This document shows positions 6,472 to 13,211 of a stretch of DNA of 21,530 nt, one piece after another. Each line of letters starts with the position of its first letter. The first letter of the stretch is position 1. This stretch comes from CAZTZY01 sp964617765 (GTDB lineage: Bacteria > Pseudomonadota > Gammaproteobacteria > Pseudomonadales > DT-91). The notes below the pieces were generated by a model. The model had not been told where the DNA came from. It worked only from the letters and a program-made list of their open reading frames with translations, and did no database searches. The translations under genes and the position numbers were made by a program. The stretch spans positions 1 to 21,530 of the forward strand of contig CAZTZY010000055.1 in assembly GCA_964617765.1 (NCBI GenBank), in the 5' to 3' direction.

Positions 6472-7833
6472 ATGTTAAATCACTCTTTTCTCAAAATCAG
6501 CTCAATGCTTATATTGTTGTCTGCCTCGGTACTGACGACGGGTTGTGGCAAGAATACCGATAAGGCTCCCGAGTCTAACATCAATAATACATCTATGAAG
6601 ACTGCTCAGCAGGAAAAAATAGCTGTCATAAAAAAAATCAAGATTGGTTTTGCTGCGCCATTGACAGGGCCACAAGCACATTTAGGTAAGGATATGGAAA
6701 ATGGCGCACAATTGGCTATTGAAGAGATAAATAGGACTTTGCCATCGATTGATAACACCATTACTGAATTCGAATTAATTGTAGAAGATGATATGGCTGA
6801 TCCGCGAACAGCCACTACCGTTGCACAAAAATTTGTCGATGAGGGTGTGAGCGGTGTGATTGGACATCTTAATTCAGGCACAACAATTCCAGCGTCAAAA
6901 ATATATAACAGTAATGGAATAGTGCAAATTTCACCCTCTGCTACAGCCATTGCTTATACAGCACAGGGTTATAAAAATGCATTCCGTGTAATGGCTAATG
7001 ATAGCCAGCAAGGCAAAAGTCTAGGTGAATATGCGGTCAAAAATCTCGGTATTAAGAAAATAGCCATTATTGATGATAGAACAGCTTACGGGCAGGGATT
7101 GGCAGATGAATTTGAAAAGTCTGCCAAGGCAGCAGGAGCTGATATTGTAGTTCGCGAATTTACCAATGATAAAGCCAGTGATTTTAATGCGATATTAACT
7201 ACCATAAAAGGTAAGTCTCCACAGTTACTCTTCTTTGGCGGTATGGATAAGCAGGGAGCATTGATGGTTCGCCAAATGCATGAGTTGGCATTGAATGTGC
7301 AATTTATGGGGGGGGATGGTGTGCGTTCTGAAGAGTTCATTAAAAACGCAGTAGCAGATGCTGAGGGTGTAATTGGTTCATTGCCGGGTGTGGCATTTGA
7401 ACAAATGCCAAGTGGGCCAGCTTTTAAACAGAAGTTCGAAGCTAAATACGGAGCTATACAAGTATATGCCCCATATACGTATGATGCCGTTAAAATGATG
7501 GCTGCGGCGATGGTAAAAGCCGGTTCAAGTGACCCGGCTGTTTATCTGCCAGTGCTAGCTGCTATGAATCATAGCGGTGTTACGGCAAATATTTCTTTTG
7601 ATGCAAAAGGAGATTTACAGGGTGGAGCAGTTACGCTTTATAAAGTGGTTAGTGGTCAATGGAAAACGTTAGAGACTATTGGTGGTCCGGCAGTTGGCGT
7701 GATCAATAATACAGCTGCAGAAGCACCATCACAAAATCTTACAGGAGATGATTTTTATCATACATCAGAGGCTGTCAATGAAGAAGAACCTAAGCCAGTT
7801 GGTGTTGTAGGAAGCCCGGAAGTTAAACCCTGA
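6472..7833 (+). CDS. Branched-chain amino acid/amide-type ABC transporter substrate-binding lipoprotein (LivJ-like)
   Basis: A 453-residue periplasmic binding protein of the LivJ/ABC type-1 fold, which captures ligand for the permeases encoded just downstream. The fold begins with KIGFAAPLTGPQAHLGKDMENG and includes GVIGHLNSGTTIPAS and YAPYTYDAVKMMAAAM, all typical of the family. The N-terminus is unusual: a short hydrophobic signal (about 9-23) ends in LTTGC with Cys25, which looks like a lipobox, followed by a polar linker to about residue 55. Gram-negative LivJ proteins are normally soluble. There is also a 40-residue low-complexity, acidic/Pro-rich tail (about 415-453). Base composition is clearly AT-richer than livH-livF, with many AAA, ATA and GAT codons, suggesting different ancestry or faster drift. 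A strong AAGGGAA lies at 6460-6466. The ligand is not predictable; amino acids, amides, urea or aromatic acids are all known for this family. Confidence 0.86.
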   Translation: MLNHSFLKISSMLILLSASVLTTGCGKNTDKAPESNINNTSMKTAQQEKIAVIKKIKIGFAAPLTGPQAHLGKDMENGAQLAIEEINRTLPSIDNTITEFELIVEDDMADPRTATTVAQKFVDEGVSGVIGHLNSGTTIPASKIYNSNGIVQISPSATAIAYTAQGYKNAFRVMANDSQQGKSLGEYAVKNLGIKKIAIIDDRTAYGQGLADEFEKSAKAAGADIVVREFTNDKASDFNAILTTIKGKSPQLLFFGGMDKQGALMVRQMHELALNVQFMGGDGVRSEEFIKNAVADAEGVIGSLPGVAFEQMPSGPAFKQKFEAKYGAIQVYAPYTYDAVKMMAAAMVKAGSSDPAVYLPVLAAMNHSGVTANISFDAKGDLQGGAVTLYKVVSGQWKTLETIGGPAVGVINNTAAEAPSQNLTGDDFYHTSEAVNEEEPKPVGVVGSPEVKP

Positions 7834-7835
7834 AT

Positions 7836-8780
7836 ATGACAGACACAGCCCTTCAGGTATTGGCGCAGCAGTTTGCCAATGGTTTGATCCTTGGCAGTAT
7901 CTATGCGTTGATTGCCCTCGGTTATACCATGGTGTATGGCATATTGGGCCTGATCAATTTTGCCCATGGCGAAGTCACCATGATCGGCGCAATGATTGCG
8001 ATCAGTGTGATCAATGTTCTGGTTGCTAACGCTACGGGTTTGTCGCCACTGGTGATGATCAGTGTAGGCCTGCTGATCGCAATTCCTGCTTGCATGGTAT
8101 TGGGATATTCGATTGAACGTATTGCCTACAGGCCATTACGCCATGCACCACGCCTCGCGCCACTGATAACCGCTATTGGCGTATCGATTGTGCTGCAAAA
8201 TATTGCCATGATGATCTGGGGGCGCGGTTACCAACCCTTCCCCGCTATCCTGCCTAACCACAGTTTCCAGTTTTTGGGCGCTACTGTAACGCCGATAAAA
8301 ATCGCTATTGTTATAATTGCAGTTGTCGTGATGACAGCATTGTGGCTGGTCGTCAATCGTACTAAACTGGGTAGGGCGATGCGTGCTACTGCGCAAAATC
8401 CGGAAGTCGCTACCTTGCTGGGTGTGGATATCAATAAAGTTATTTCATCCACCTTTCTAATAGGTTCAGCACTAGGTTCATTGGCGGGAGTGATGGTGGC
8501 GGCCAATTATGGTCAGGCAGACCCCTATATGGGATTTATGTTAGGTCTGAAAGCATTTTCTGCTGCGGTGCTTGGCGGTATAGGTAATCTTGCCGGTGCT
8601 ATGCTGGGTGGAATCCTGCTGGGATTAATCGAAAGTTTTGGTGCGGGATATATAGGTGACGTCACGGGTGGATTTCTGGGTTCCAACTATCAGGATATAT
8701 TTGCCTTTCTGGTGCTGATCCTGGTACTGATATTTCGCCCTTCCGGTTTGCTCGGTCAGCGGGTGGTTGATCGTGCCTGA
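7836..8780 (+). CDS. livH: Branched-chain amino acid-type ABC transporter permease LivH
   Basis: A 314-residue inner-membrane permease with about eight hydrophobic helices. The LivH signature is near the N-terminus: GLILGSIYALIALGYTMVYGILGLINFAHGE (16-46), with the diagnostic NFAHGE segment. The cytoplasmic loop that contacts the ATPases follows the pattern RAMRATAQNPEVATLLGVDINKV. It would form the membrane channel with LivM and is energised by LivG and LivF. The start codon lies two bases after the livJ-like stop, so translation is probably coupled, with GGAAG at 7818-7822 upstream. It is intact and of normal length. Confidence 0.93.
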   Translation: MTDTALQVLAQQFANGLILGSIYALIALGYTMVYGILGLINFAHGEVTMIGAMIAISVINVLVANATGLSPLVMISVGLLIAIPACMVLGYSIERIAYRPLRHAPRLAPLITAIGVSIVLQNIAMMIWGRGYQPFPAILPNHSFQFLGATVTPIKIAIVIIAVVVMTALWLVVNRTKLGRAMRATAQNPEVATLLGVDINKVISSTFLIGSALGSLAGVMVAANYGQADPYMGFMLGLKAFSAAVLGGIGNLAGAMLGGILLGLIESFGAGYIGDVTGGFLGSNYQDIFAFLVLILVLIFRPSGLLGQRVVDRA

Positions 8781-8805
8781 AAATCTAAAGATTATTCATT
8801 GAAGC

Positions 8806-9876
8806 ATGCAAAAATCCTTAACTAAAAATATACCCGTCAAAGTCATCAGTGCTTATGTCATGCTGGTGGTGGTTCTGGCGGTATTGCCCTTCGTGACGGG
8901 AATGACCCTGGGTAATTCCTGGGTGCGCACCCTCGATTTTGCCTTGTTATATATCATGCTGGCGTTGGGCCTGAACATTGTTGTCGGTTATGCCGGCTTG
9001 TTAGATCTTGGCTATATCGCTTTTTATGCGGTAGGCGCTTATACCTATGCCTTGTTGGCCTCCCCGCAGTTAGGTATACATTGGCCGGCATGGGTAATAT
9101 TACCGATTGGTGCGCTGGTCGCAGGCTTTGCCGGAGTATTGCTGGGTGCGCCAACATTGCGTTTGCGCGGTGATTACCTGGCGATAGTCACTCTGGGCTT
9201 TGGTGAAATTGTCCGCTTGTTCATGAATAACCTCGATAGGCCGGTGAATATTACCAATGGCCCGCAAGGCATTAACCAGATCGATCCGGTCGTTATAGGC
9301 GGGTTTTCCTTTGACCAGATGATCATGATAGGTGACTTTAAAGTTACCGCCGCTTATCTGTATTATTATCTTTTTCTGCTACTTGCCGCGCTAACTGTTT
9401 TGTTTTGCTTGCGTTTGCAATCATCACGCATTGGCAGGGCATGGGTGGCCATTCGTGAAGACGAAACTGCCGCCAAGGCGATGGGTATCAACACCCGTAA
9501 TGTCAAATTGCTGGCCTTTGCCATGGGCGCTTCCTTTGCCGGAGTTGCCGGTGGATTGTTCGCTGGCTTCCAGGGATTTGTAAGCCCGGAAAGTTTTGTG
9601 CTCACAGAATCGATCATGATTCTTTGTATGATTGTACTCGGCGGCTTGGGGCATATACCCGGGGTGATTGTCGGGGCGATATTGCTGACCCTGACGCCTG
9701 AAGTCATCCGTGATTTTATCAATCCCCTGCAAAAACAGTTGTTAGGCCGCAGTATTGTCGATCCCGAAAATTTACGCATGTTGTTATTTGGATTGGCACT
9801 GATTGTGATGATGCTGTTCCGCCCCAAAGGCTTGTGGCCAAAAAATACCAGCCAGAATGCAGGGCAGCAGAAATGA
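8806..9876 (+). CDS. livM: Branched-chain amino acid-type ABC transporter permease LivM
   Basis: A 356-residue second permease of the Liv system. Family landmarks are LGLNIVVGYAGLLDLGYIAFY (54-74), LRLRGDYLAIVTLGFGEIVR in the middle, and the ATPase-contacting loop RIGRAWVAIREDETAAKAMGIN followed by LAFAMGASFAGVAGGLF. About nine to ten hydrophobic helices are visible. The gap to livH is 25 bases. The ribosome binding site is not obvious: GAAG at 8801-8804 is too close, and AAAG at 8787-8790 is a possible alternative, so the exact start is less certain than the gene. It overlaps livG by four bases (ATGA). Confidence 0.93.
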   Translation: MQKSLTKNIPVKVISAYVMLVVVLAVLPFVTGMTLGNSWVRTLDFALLYIMLALGLNIVVGYAGLLDLGYIAFYAVGAYTYALLASPQLGIHWPAWVILPIGALVAGFAGVLLGAPTLRLRGDYLAIVTLGFGEIVRLFMNNLDRPVNITNGPQGINQIDPVVIGGFSFDQMIMIGDFKVTAAYLYYYLFLLLAALTVLFCLRLQSSRIGRAWVAIREDETAAKAMGINTRNVKLLAFAMGASFAGVAGGLFAGFQGFVSPESFVLTESIMILCMIVLGGLGHIPGVIVGAILLTLTPEVIRDFINPLQKQLLGRSIVDPENLRMLLFGLALIVMMLFRPKGLWPKNTSQNAGQQK

Positions 9877-10670
9877 GTGATTTGCTGGTCGCGCAAGGGT
9901 TAAATAAACGCTTTGGCGGTTTACAAGCGCTAAAGAATGTCTCGCTAACCATTCCGCAAGGCTGCATCTACGGTGTGATTGGCCCTAATGGTGCCGGTAA
10001 AACCACATTGTTTAATGTATTAACCGGTTTATATACCGCCGATAGCGGCGCGTTGACAGTGAATGGCATGGATTTATTCAATGCTCCAGCTCATACGATT
10101 GTTAAACACGGTGTGGCCCGCACTTTCCAGAATATCCGTTTGTTTGCGCAGATGACAGCGCTCGAAAATATCATGGTAGGGCGTCATGTACGCACTAAAG
10201 TAGGTGTGTTAGGTGCGGTGTTGCGAACATCGGCCATGCGCAATGAAGAAGCTGCAATCAGGGCGCGTGCCACTGAGTTGCTGGCTTATGTCGGTATCGA
10301 AAAACATGCACAGCAACTGGCTTGCCAGCTTTCCTACGGCGACCAGCGCCGGCTGGAAATTGCGCGTGCCCTGGCAACAGAGCCACAATTACTCGCGCTG
10401 GATGAGCCTGCGGCTGGCATGAATCATACCGAAACGGATGAATTGCGACTGTTGATCAGCAAGATTCGCGCTGATGGCGTTACCGTATTGTTGATAGAGC
10501 ACGATGTCAAACTGGTAATGGGATTGTGTGATCGGGTGGCGGTACTCGATTATGGCGAAAAGATTGCCGAAGGCATACCCTCAGAAATACAGAAAAATGC
10601 GCGGGTCATCGAAGCCTATCTTGGCGTTGATGCTGATGAGTCAGTGCACGAGGCAGTTACCCATGAGTAG
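9873..10670 (+). CDS. livG: Branched-chain amino acid-type ABC transporter ATP-binding protein LivG
   Basis: A 265-residue cytoplasmic ATPase. Walker A GPNGAGKT (37-44), the Q-loop segment TFQNIRLF (84-91), the signature LSYGDQRR (153-160), Walker B LLALDEP (173-179) and the switch His210 in LLIEHD are all present. The C-terminal DRVAVLDYGEKIAEG is typical of LivG. I chose the start at 9873 because it forms the ATGA overlap with the livM stop and gives the normal N-terminus MSDLLVAQGLNKRFGG. An ATG 39 bases earlier would add 13 unrelated residues from inside livM. The signature LSYGD rather than LSGGQ is normal for LivG. Confidence 0.94.
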   Translation: MSDLLVAQGLNKRFGGLQALKNVSLTIPQGCIYGVIGPNGAGKTTLFNVLTGLYTADSGALTVNGMDLFNAPAHTIVKHGVARTFQNIRLFAQMTALENIMVGRHVRTKVGVLGAVLRTSAMRNEEAAIRARATELLAYVGIEKHAQQLACQLSYGDQRRLEIARALATEPQLLALDEPAAGMNHTETDELRLLISKIRADGVTVLLIEHDVKLVMGLCDRVAVLDYGEKIAEGIPSEIQKNARVIEAYLGVDADESVHEAVTHE

Positions 10671-11376
10671 TCTGCTGGAATTGCGCAATATACATGTTGC
10701 CTATGGCGCTATACGGGCGGTGCAAGGTATCAATCTGGAGTTGCACGAAGGGGAGCTGGTATCGCTGATTGGAGCCAATGGCGCCGGGAAAAGCACAGTC
10801 CTGAAAACCATTGCTGGTTTATTGCAGGCCGGCCAGGGCGAGATTTTCTATCGTGGCAAACTGTTGGCGGTTATTCCACCGCACCAGAGAATTGCGCATG
10901 GCCTGGCGTTGGTGCCAGAGGGTCGCGGTATATTCCCTCAGTTAACCGTGGAAGAAAACCTGCTCATGGGTGCCTATAGTCGTAACGACAAGACCGCCAT
11001 TCGCAGTGATCTGCAACTGCAATACCAGCGGTTTCCCCGCTTGCTGGAACGCCGTGGCCAATTGGCGGGTACGCTTTCCGGCGGTGAGCAACAAATGGTG
11101 GCTATTGCCCGCGCATTGATGGCGCGCCCATCGTTATTATTGTTAGATGAACCCAGTATGGGTTTGGCACCCTTGATGGTGCAGAAAATATTTGCGGTGA
11201 TAAAAGAGGTTTCTGAATCGGGTGTTACGGTGTTGCTGGTCGAGCAAAATGCCCGGGCAGCATTGCGTTTGGCAAACCGGGGTTATGTGATGGAGCACGG
11301 TGAAATTACGCTTGCAGATAACGCAACAGCGCTATTGGCCAATCCTGCCGTACAGGCGACCTATCTGGGTGGTTAA
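10663..11376 (+). CDS. livF: Branched-chain amino acid-type ABC transporter ATP-binding protein LivF
   Basis: A 237-residue partner ATPase of LivG. It has Walker A GANGAGKS (37-44), the LivF-specific VPEGRGIFPQLTVEENL (84-100), signature LSGGEQQ (138-144), Walker B LLLLDEP (158-164) and, instead of the switch His, Gln195 in LLVEQN. The VEQN form is the usual LivF pattern. The start at 10663 overlaps the end of livG by eight bases with GAGGCAG just upstream. A much earlier in-frame ATG (10528) lies inside livG and would add 45 unrelated residues, so I reject it. It is the last gene of the operon. The 45-base gap to the convergent arsR-type gene shows no strong terminator hairpin. Confidence 0.94.
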   Translation: MSSLLELRNIHVAYGAIRAVQGINLELHEGELVSLIGANGAGKSTVLKTIAGLLQAGQGEIFYRGKLLAVIPPHQRIAHGLALVPEGRGIFPQLTVEENLLMGAYSRNDKTAIRSDLQLQYQRFPRLLERRGQLAGTLSGGEQQMVAIARALMARPSLLLLDEPSMGLAPLMVQKIFAVIKEVSESGVTVLLVEQNARAALRLANRGYVMEHGEITLADNATALLANPAVQATYLGG

Positions 11377-11421
11377 GCGGCAATCATCGGCATTAATCCC
11401 GGCTAGTGTACTTCTGCTTAC

Positions 11422-11730
11422 TCACTTCGGCTGACAATACAGCGATTGTAATACCTTGATCACCTGCACGGCCTGTTTACCTTGCAGGCTATAATAAATC
11501 GTCTGGCCTTCGCGACGGGTATTGACCAGGTTGGCTTCACGCAATGCGGCCAAATGTTGTGATAACGCAGATTGGCTTAATTCCACTTTATCATTTAATT
11601 GGCCCACCGACTGCTCGCCATCACTGAGCGCGCATAACACCATCAGCCGGTTCGGGTTAGCCAGTTTCTTCAGGAATTCAGCAGCTTCTTCGGCATGATC
11701 AGCCATTTCATTCAGGGATCTTTTTGACAT
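11422..11730 (-). CDS. ArsR-family repressor, probable BigR/SqrR-type reactive-sulfur sensor
   Basis: A 102-residue winged-helix repressor. The recognition helix region is LSQSALSQHLAALREANLV (51-69), followed by the wing TRREGQTIYYSL. The classic ArsR metal motif (ELCVCDL) is absent. Instead there are just two cysteines, C33 in RLMVLCALSDGEQSVGQL and C99 in SLYC. The 66-residue spacing equals that of the redox pair C42/C108 in BigR and C41/C107 in SqrR, which form a polysulfide bridge and release DNA when sulfide or persulfide rises. The surrounding sequence also matches that subgroup. It is divergent from a YgaP-like membrane protein and an RND pump, with matching AT-rich inverted repeats between, so it probably represses both directions. 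The sulfur-sensing role is inferred from cysteines and context. Confidence 0.85.
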   Translation of the reverse strand: MSKRSLNEMADHAEEAAEFLKKLANPNRLMVLCALSDGEQSVGQLNDKVELSQSALSQHLAALREANLVNTRREGQTIYYSLQGKQAVQVIKVLQSLYCQPK

Positions 11731-11750
11731 GTATCAACAACATCATGGGT

Positions 11751-11770
11751 ATATTAGATAATATTAATAT
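11751..11770. promoter_or_regulatory. Putative BigR-type operator 1
   Basis: ATATTAG-N6-TTAATAT has 7-bp arms (6 of 7 paired) and lies 20 bases before the repressor start. It has the same arm sequence and spacer length as the site at 11811-11830. Its position over the repressor promoter fits autorepression. Confidence 0.6.
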
Positions 11771-11782
11771 ATTTCATGAATG

Positions 11783-11798
11783 GCACTTGCGCAAGTGC
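11783..11798. promoter_or_regulatory. GC-richer 16-bp perfect palindrome at the centre of the divergent region
   Basis: GCACTTGCGCAAGTGC is a perfect palindrome. Its centre (11790.5) is exactly midway between the centres of the two AT-rich inverted repeats (11760.5 and 11820.5). Its sequence is unrelated to theirs, so it may bind a different protein, or form an RNA hairpin in either 5' leader. The role is unknown. Confidence 0.5.
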
Positions 11799-11810
11799 AC
11801 AGATGCACAT

Positions 11811-11830
11811 ATATTAGTAATATCTAATAT
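11811..11830. promoter_or_regulatory. Putative BigR-type operator 2
   Basis: ATATTAG-N6-CTAATAT has perfect 7-bp arms, extending to 9 bp (11809-11832). It matches operator 1 in arms and spacer and is exactly 60 bp from it. It lies on the side of the membrane protein/RND operon. A -10-like CATAAT follows at 11857-11862, but no good -35 box was found. Confidence 0.65.
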
Positions 11831-11920
11831 ATAGATAAGTGCGGGCAGGGATTAGGCATAATATTGTGTAAAATGTTAATCCTTGTCTATTATTGGTTAA
11901 ATACAAAGAAGAGGTGGTGT

Positions 11921-12127
11921 ATGAATCTGGATAAAGCAGTTATGCGTTTTGCGGGTATCATGGTTTTGATCAGTGTGGCTTTAACGCAGTTTGTCAGCCC
12001 ATACTGGTTCCTGTTTACCATTTTTATTGGTTTGAACCTGTTGCAGGCTTCATTTACCGGTTTTTGTCCTGCAGCACTGGTATTCAGCAAGCTGGGCGTT
12101 AAATCAGGGTGTGCTTTTAAGGAATAA
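11921..12127 (+). CDS. YgaP-like (DUF2892) small membrane protein
   Basis: A 68-residue protein with two hydrophobic helices (about 8-24 and 28-45) and the family pattern AVMRFAGIMVLIS, SPYWFLFTIFIGLNLLQASFTGFCPAALVFSKLG. Two cysteines (C49 in GFCPA, C64 near the end) are at places conserved in the membrane part of YgaP, a rhodanese-linked sulfur-handling protein. No rhodanese domain is fused here. The start at 11921 has an excellent GAGGTGG at 11911-11917. A TTG start at 11864 would add 19 residues without support. It is first in an operon with an RND adaptor and pump and is divergent from a BigR/SqrR-like repressor, a known setting for DUF2892 genes. The molecular role is unknown. Confidence 0.85.
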   Translation: MNLDKAVMRFAGIMVLISVALTQFVSPYWFLFTIFIGLNLLQASFTGFCPAALVFSKLGVKSGCAFKE

Positions 12128-12179
12128 CCCACAGTTTCATTCAGCGGGTTTAACATTGGTGACATTGAAGGAATTTGCG

Positions 12180-13211
12180 ATGAAAGACATGAATCACGTC
12201 TGGGCGATAGTATTTTCGCTGTTAATCACTTTGCCTGCTTATAGTGCTGAATTGGCCACGGTGGTGGTCAAAAAGGACATGCAAGCACTGGAGCGTTGGG
12301 TGGATGGCAAGGTGCAGGCAGTGCATCAATCCACGGTCTCGGCAGAAACCAGTGGGCGTGTGCAGGAAATTCTTTTTGATGTCGGCGATGTGGTGCCCGC
12401 CGGTGCCGTGATCTTGAAGCTGGTCAGTACCGAACAGCAACAAGGCTATAACCAGGCTTCTGCCGTTCTTGCCGAGGCGCGTGCGCAATATGATGTGCAG
12501 GAAAAGGAATTCAAGCGCATAGAAGAAGTGTATAACCGCAAGTTAATTGCCAAAACCGATTATGATCGTGCCCAGGGAACATTGGCCAGTGCCAAGGCCC
12601 GGGTAGAAAGTGCCAATGCTGCCGTGAAGTCTGCCAGCGAACGACTTTCCTATACCCTGGTGAAAGCACCTTTTGCCGGCACCGTTTATGCACGTCATGT
12701 TGAGTTGGGTGAAGCAGTACAACCAGGCAAGCCACTGATGAGCGGCTTTGATCCCAATGCCATGCGCGTTGAGGCGGATTTGCCGCAGTCTGTAGCAAAA
12801 TCGGTGGCGGAGATCCGCAAGGCGCGGGTTATAGCCGAAGGCCATGAAGCGATAGAAGCTAAAAAAATATTGTTATTCCCGCAGGCTGACCAGGCTACCG
12901 GTACGGTAAAGTTGCGTCTGGAATTACCCGAGCAGGAAACCCATTTGCATCCAGGCAAGTTCGTCAAGGTGGCCGTTGTTGTGGGTGAGCAAGAGCGTAT
13001 ATTGTTGCCAGCGACAAGCATCATGCAGCGCTCTGAAGTAAGTGGCGTATATGTGCAAGGCAAAACCGGCTGGCAATTACGCCAGGTGCGTTTGGGTATT
13101 GTCTTTGGAGATCAAATCGAAGTGCTGGCCGGGGTTAATGTCGGCGAGAAAATTGCCGTTGATGCCGTAGCCGCAGGCATTGTAGCGGGCAAGGCAAAAT
13201 CCCATGAGTGA
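12180..13211 (+). CDS. RND efflux periplasmic adaptor (membrane fusion protein)
   Basis: A 343-residue adaptor that links an inner-membrane RND pump to an outer-membrane channel. A signal peptide (1-23, ending AYSA before E24) exports it; no lipobox is present, unlike AcrA/MexA. The two lipoyl half-motifs lie at about 46-80 (STVSAETSGRVQEILFDVGD) and 155-185 (LVKAPFAGTVYARHVELGE), flanking an Ala/Glu/Lys-rich alpha-hairpin (about 82-157). A beta-barrel and membrane-proximal domain follow (LHPGKFVKVAVVVGEQ, ILLPATSIM). The start at 12180 with AAGGA at 12168-12172 gives a proper signal peptide; an earlier ATG inside the preceding gene would spoil it. The gap to the DUF2892 gene is 52 bases, and it overlaps the pump gene by eight bases, so all three are one operon. 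Confidence 0.92.
   Translation: MKDMNHVWAIVFSLLITLPAYSAELATVVVKKDMQALERWVDGKVQAVHQSTVSAETSGRVQEILFDVGDVVPAGAVILKLVSTEQQQGYNQASAVLAEARAQYDVQEKEFKRIEEVYNRKLIAKTDYDRAQGTLASAKARVESANAAVKSASERLSYTLVKAPFAGTVYARHVELGEAVQPGKPLMSGFDPNAMRVEADLPQSVAKSVAEIRKARVIAEGHEAIEAKKILLFPQADQATGTVKLRLELPEQETHLHPGKFVKVAVVVGEQERILLPATSIMQRSEVSGVYVQGKTGWQLRQVRLGIVFGDQIEVLAGVNVGEKIAVDAVAAGIVAGKAKSHE

Noticed and set aside
10528..10662. A 45-residue N-terminal extension of LivF inside livG
   Set aside because: The extension is unrelated to the family, and the ATG at 10663 is preceded by GAGGCAG and gives the standard LivF N-terminus.
11377..11421. A terminator between livF and the convergent repressor gene
   Set aside because: Only short, weak pairings (AGTG/CACT) are visible and there is no T-run.
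11864..11920. A TTG start for the DUF2892 protein
   Set aside because: The ATG at 11921 has a near-ideal GAGGTGG, and the extra residues do not match the family.
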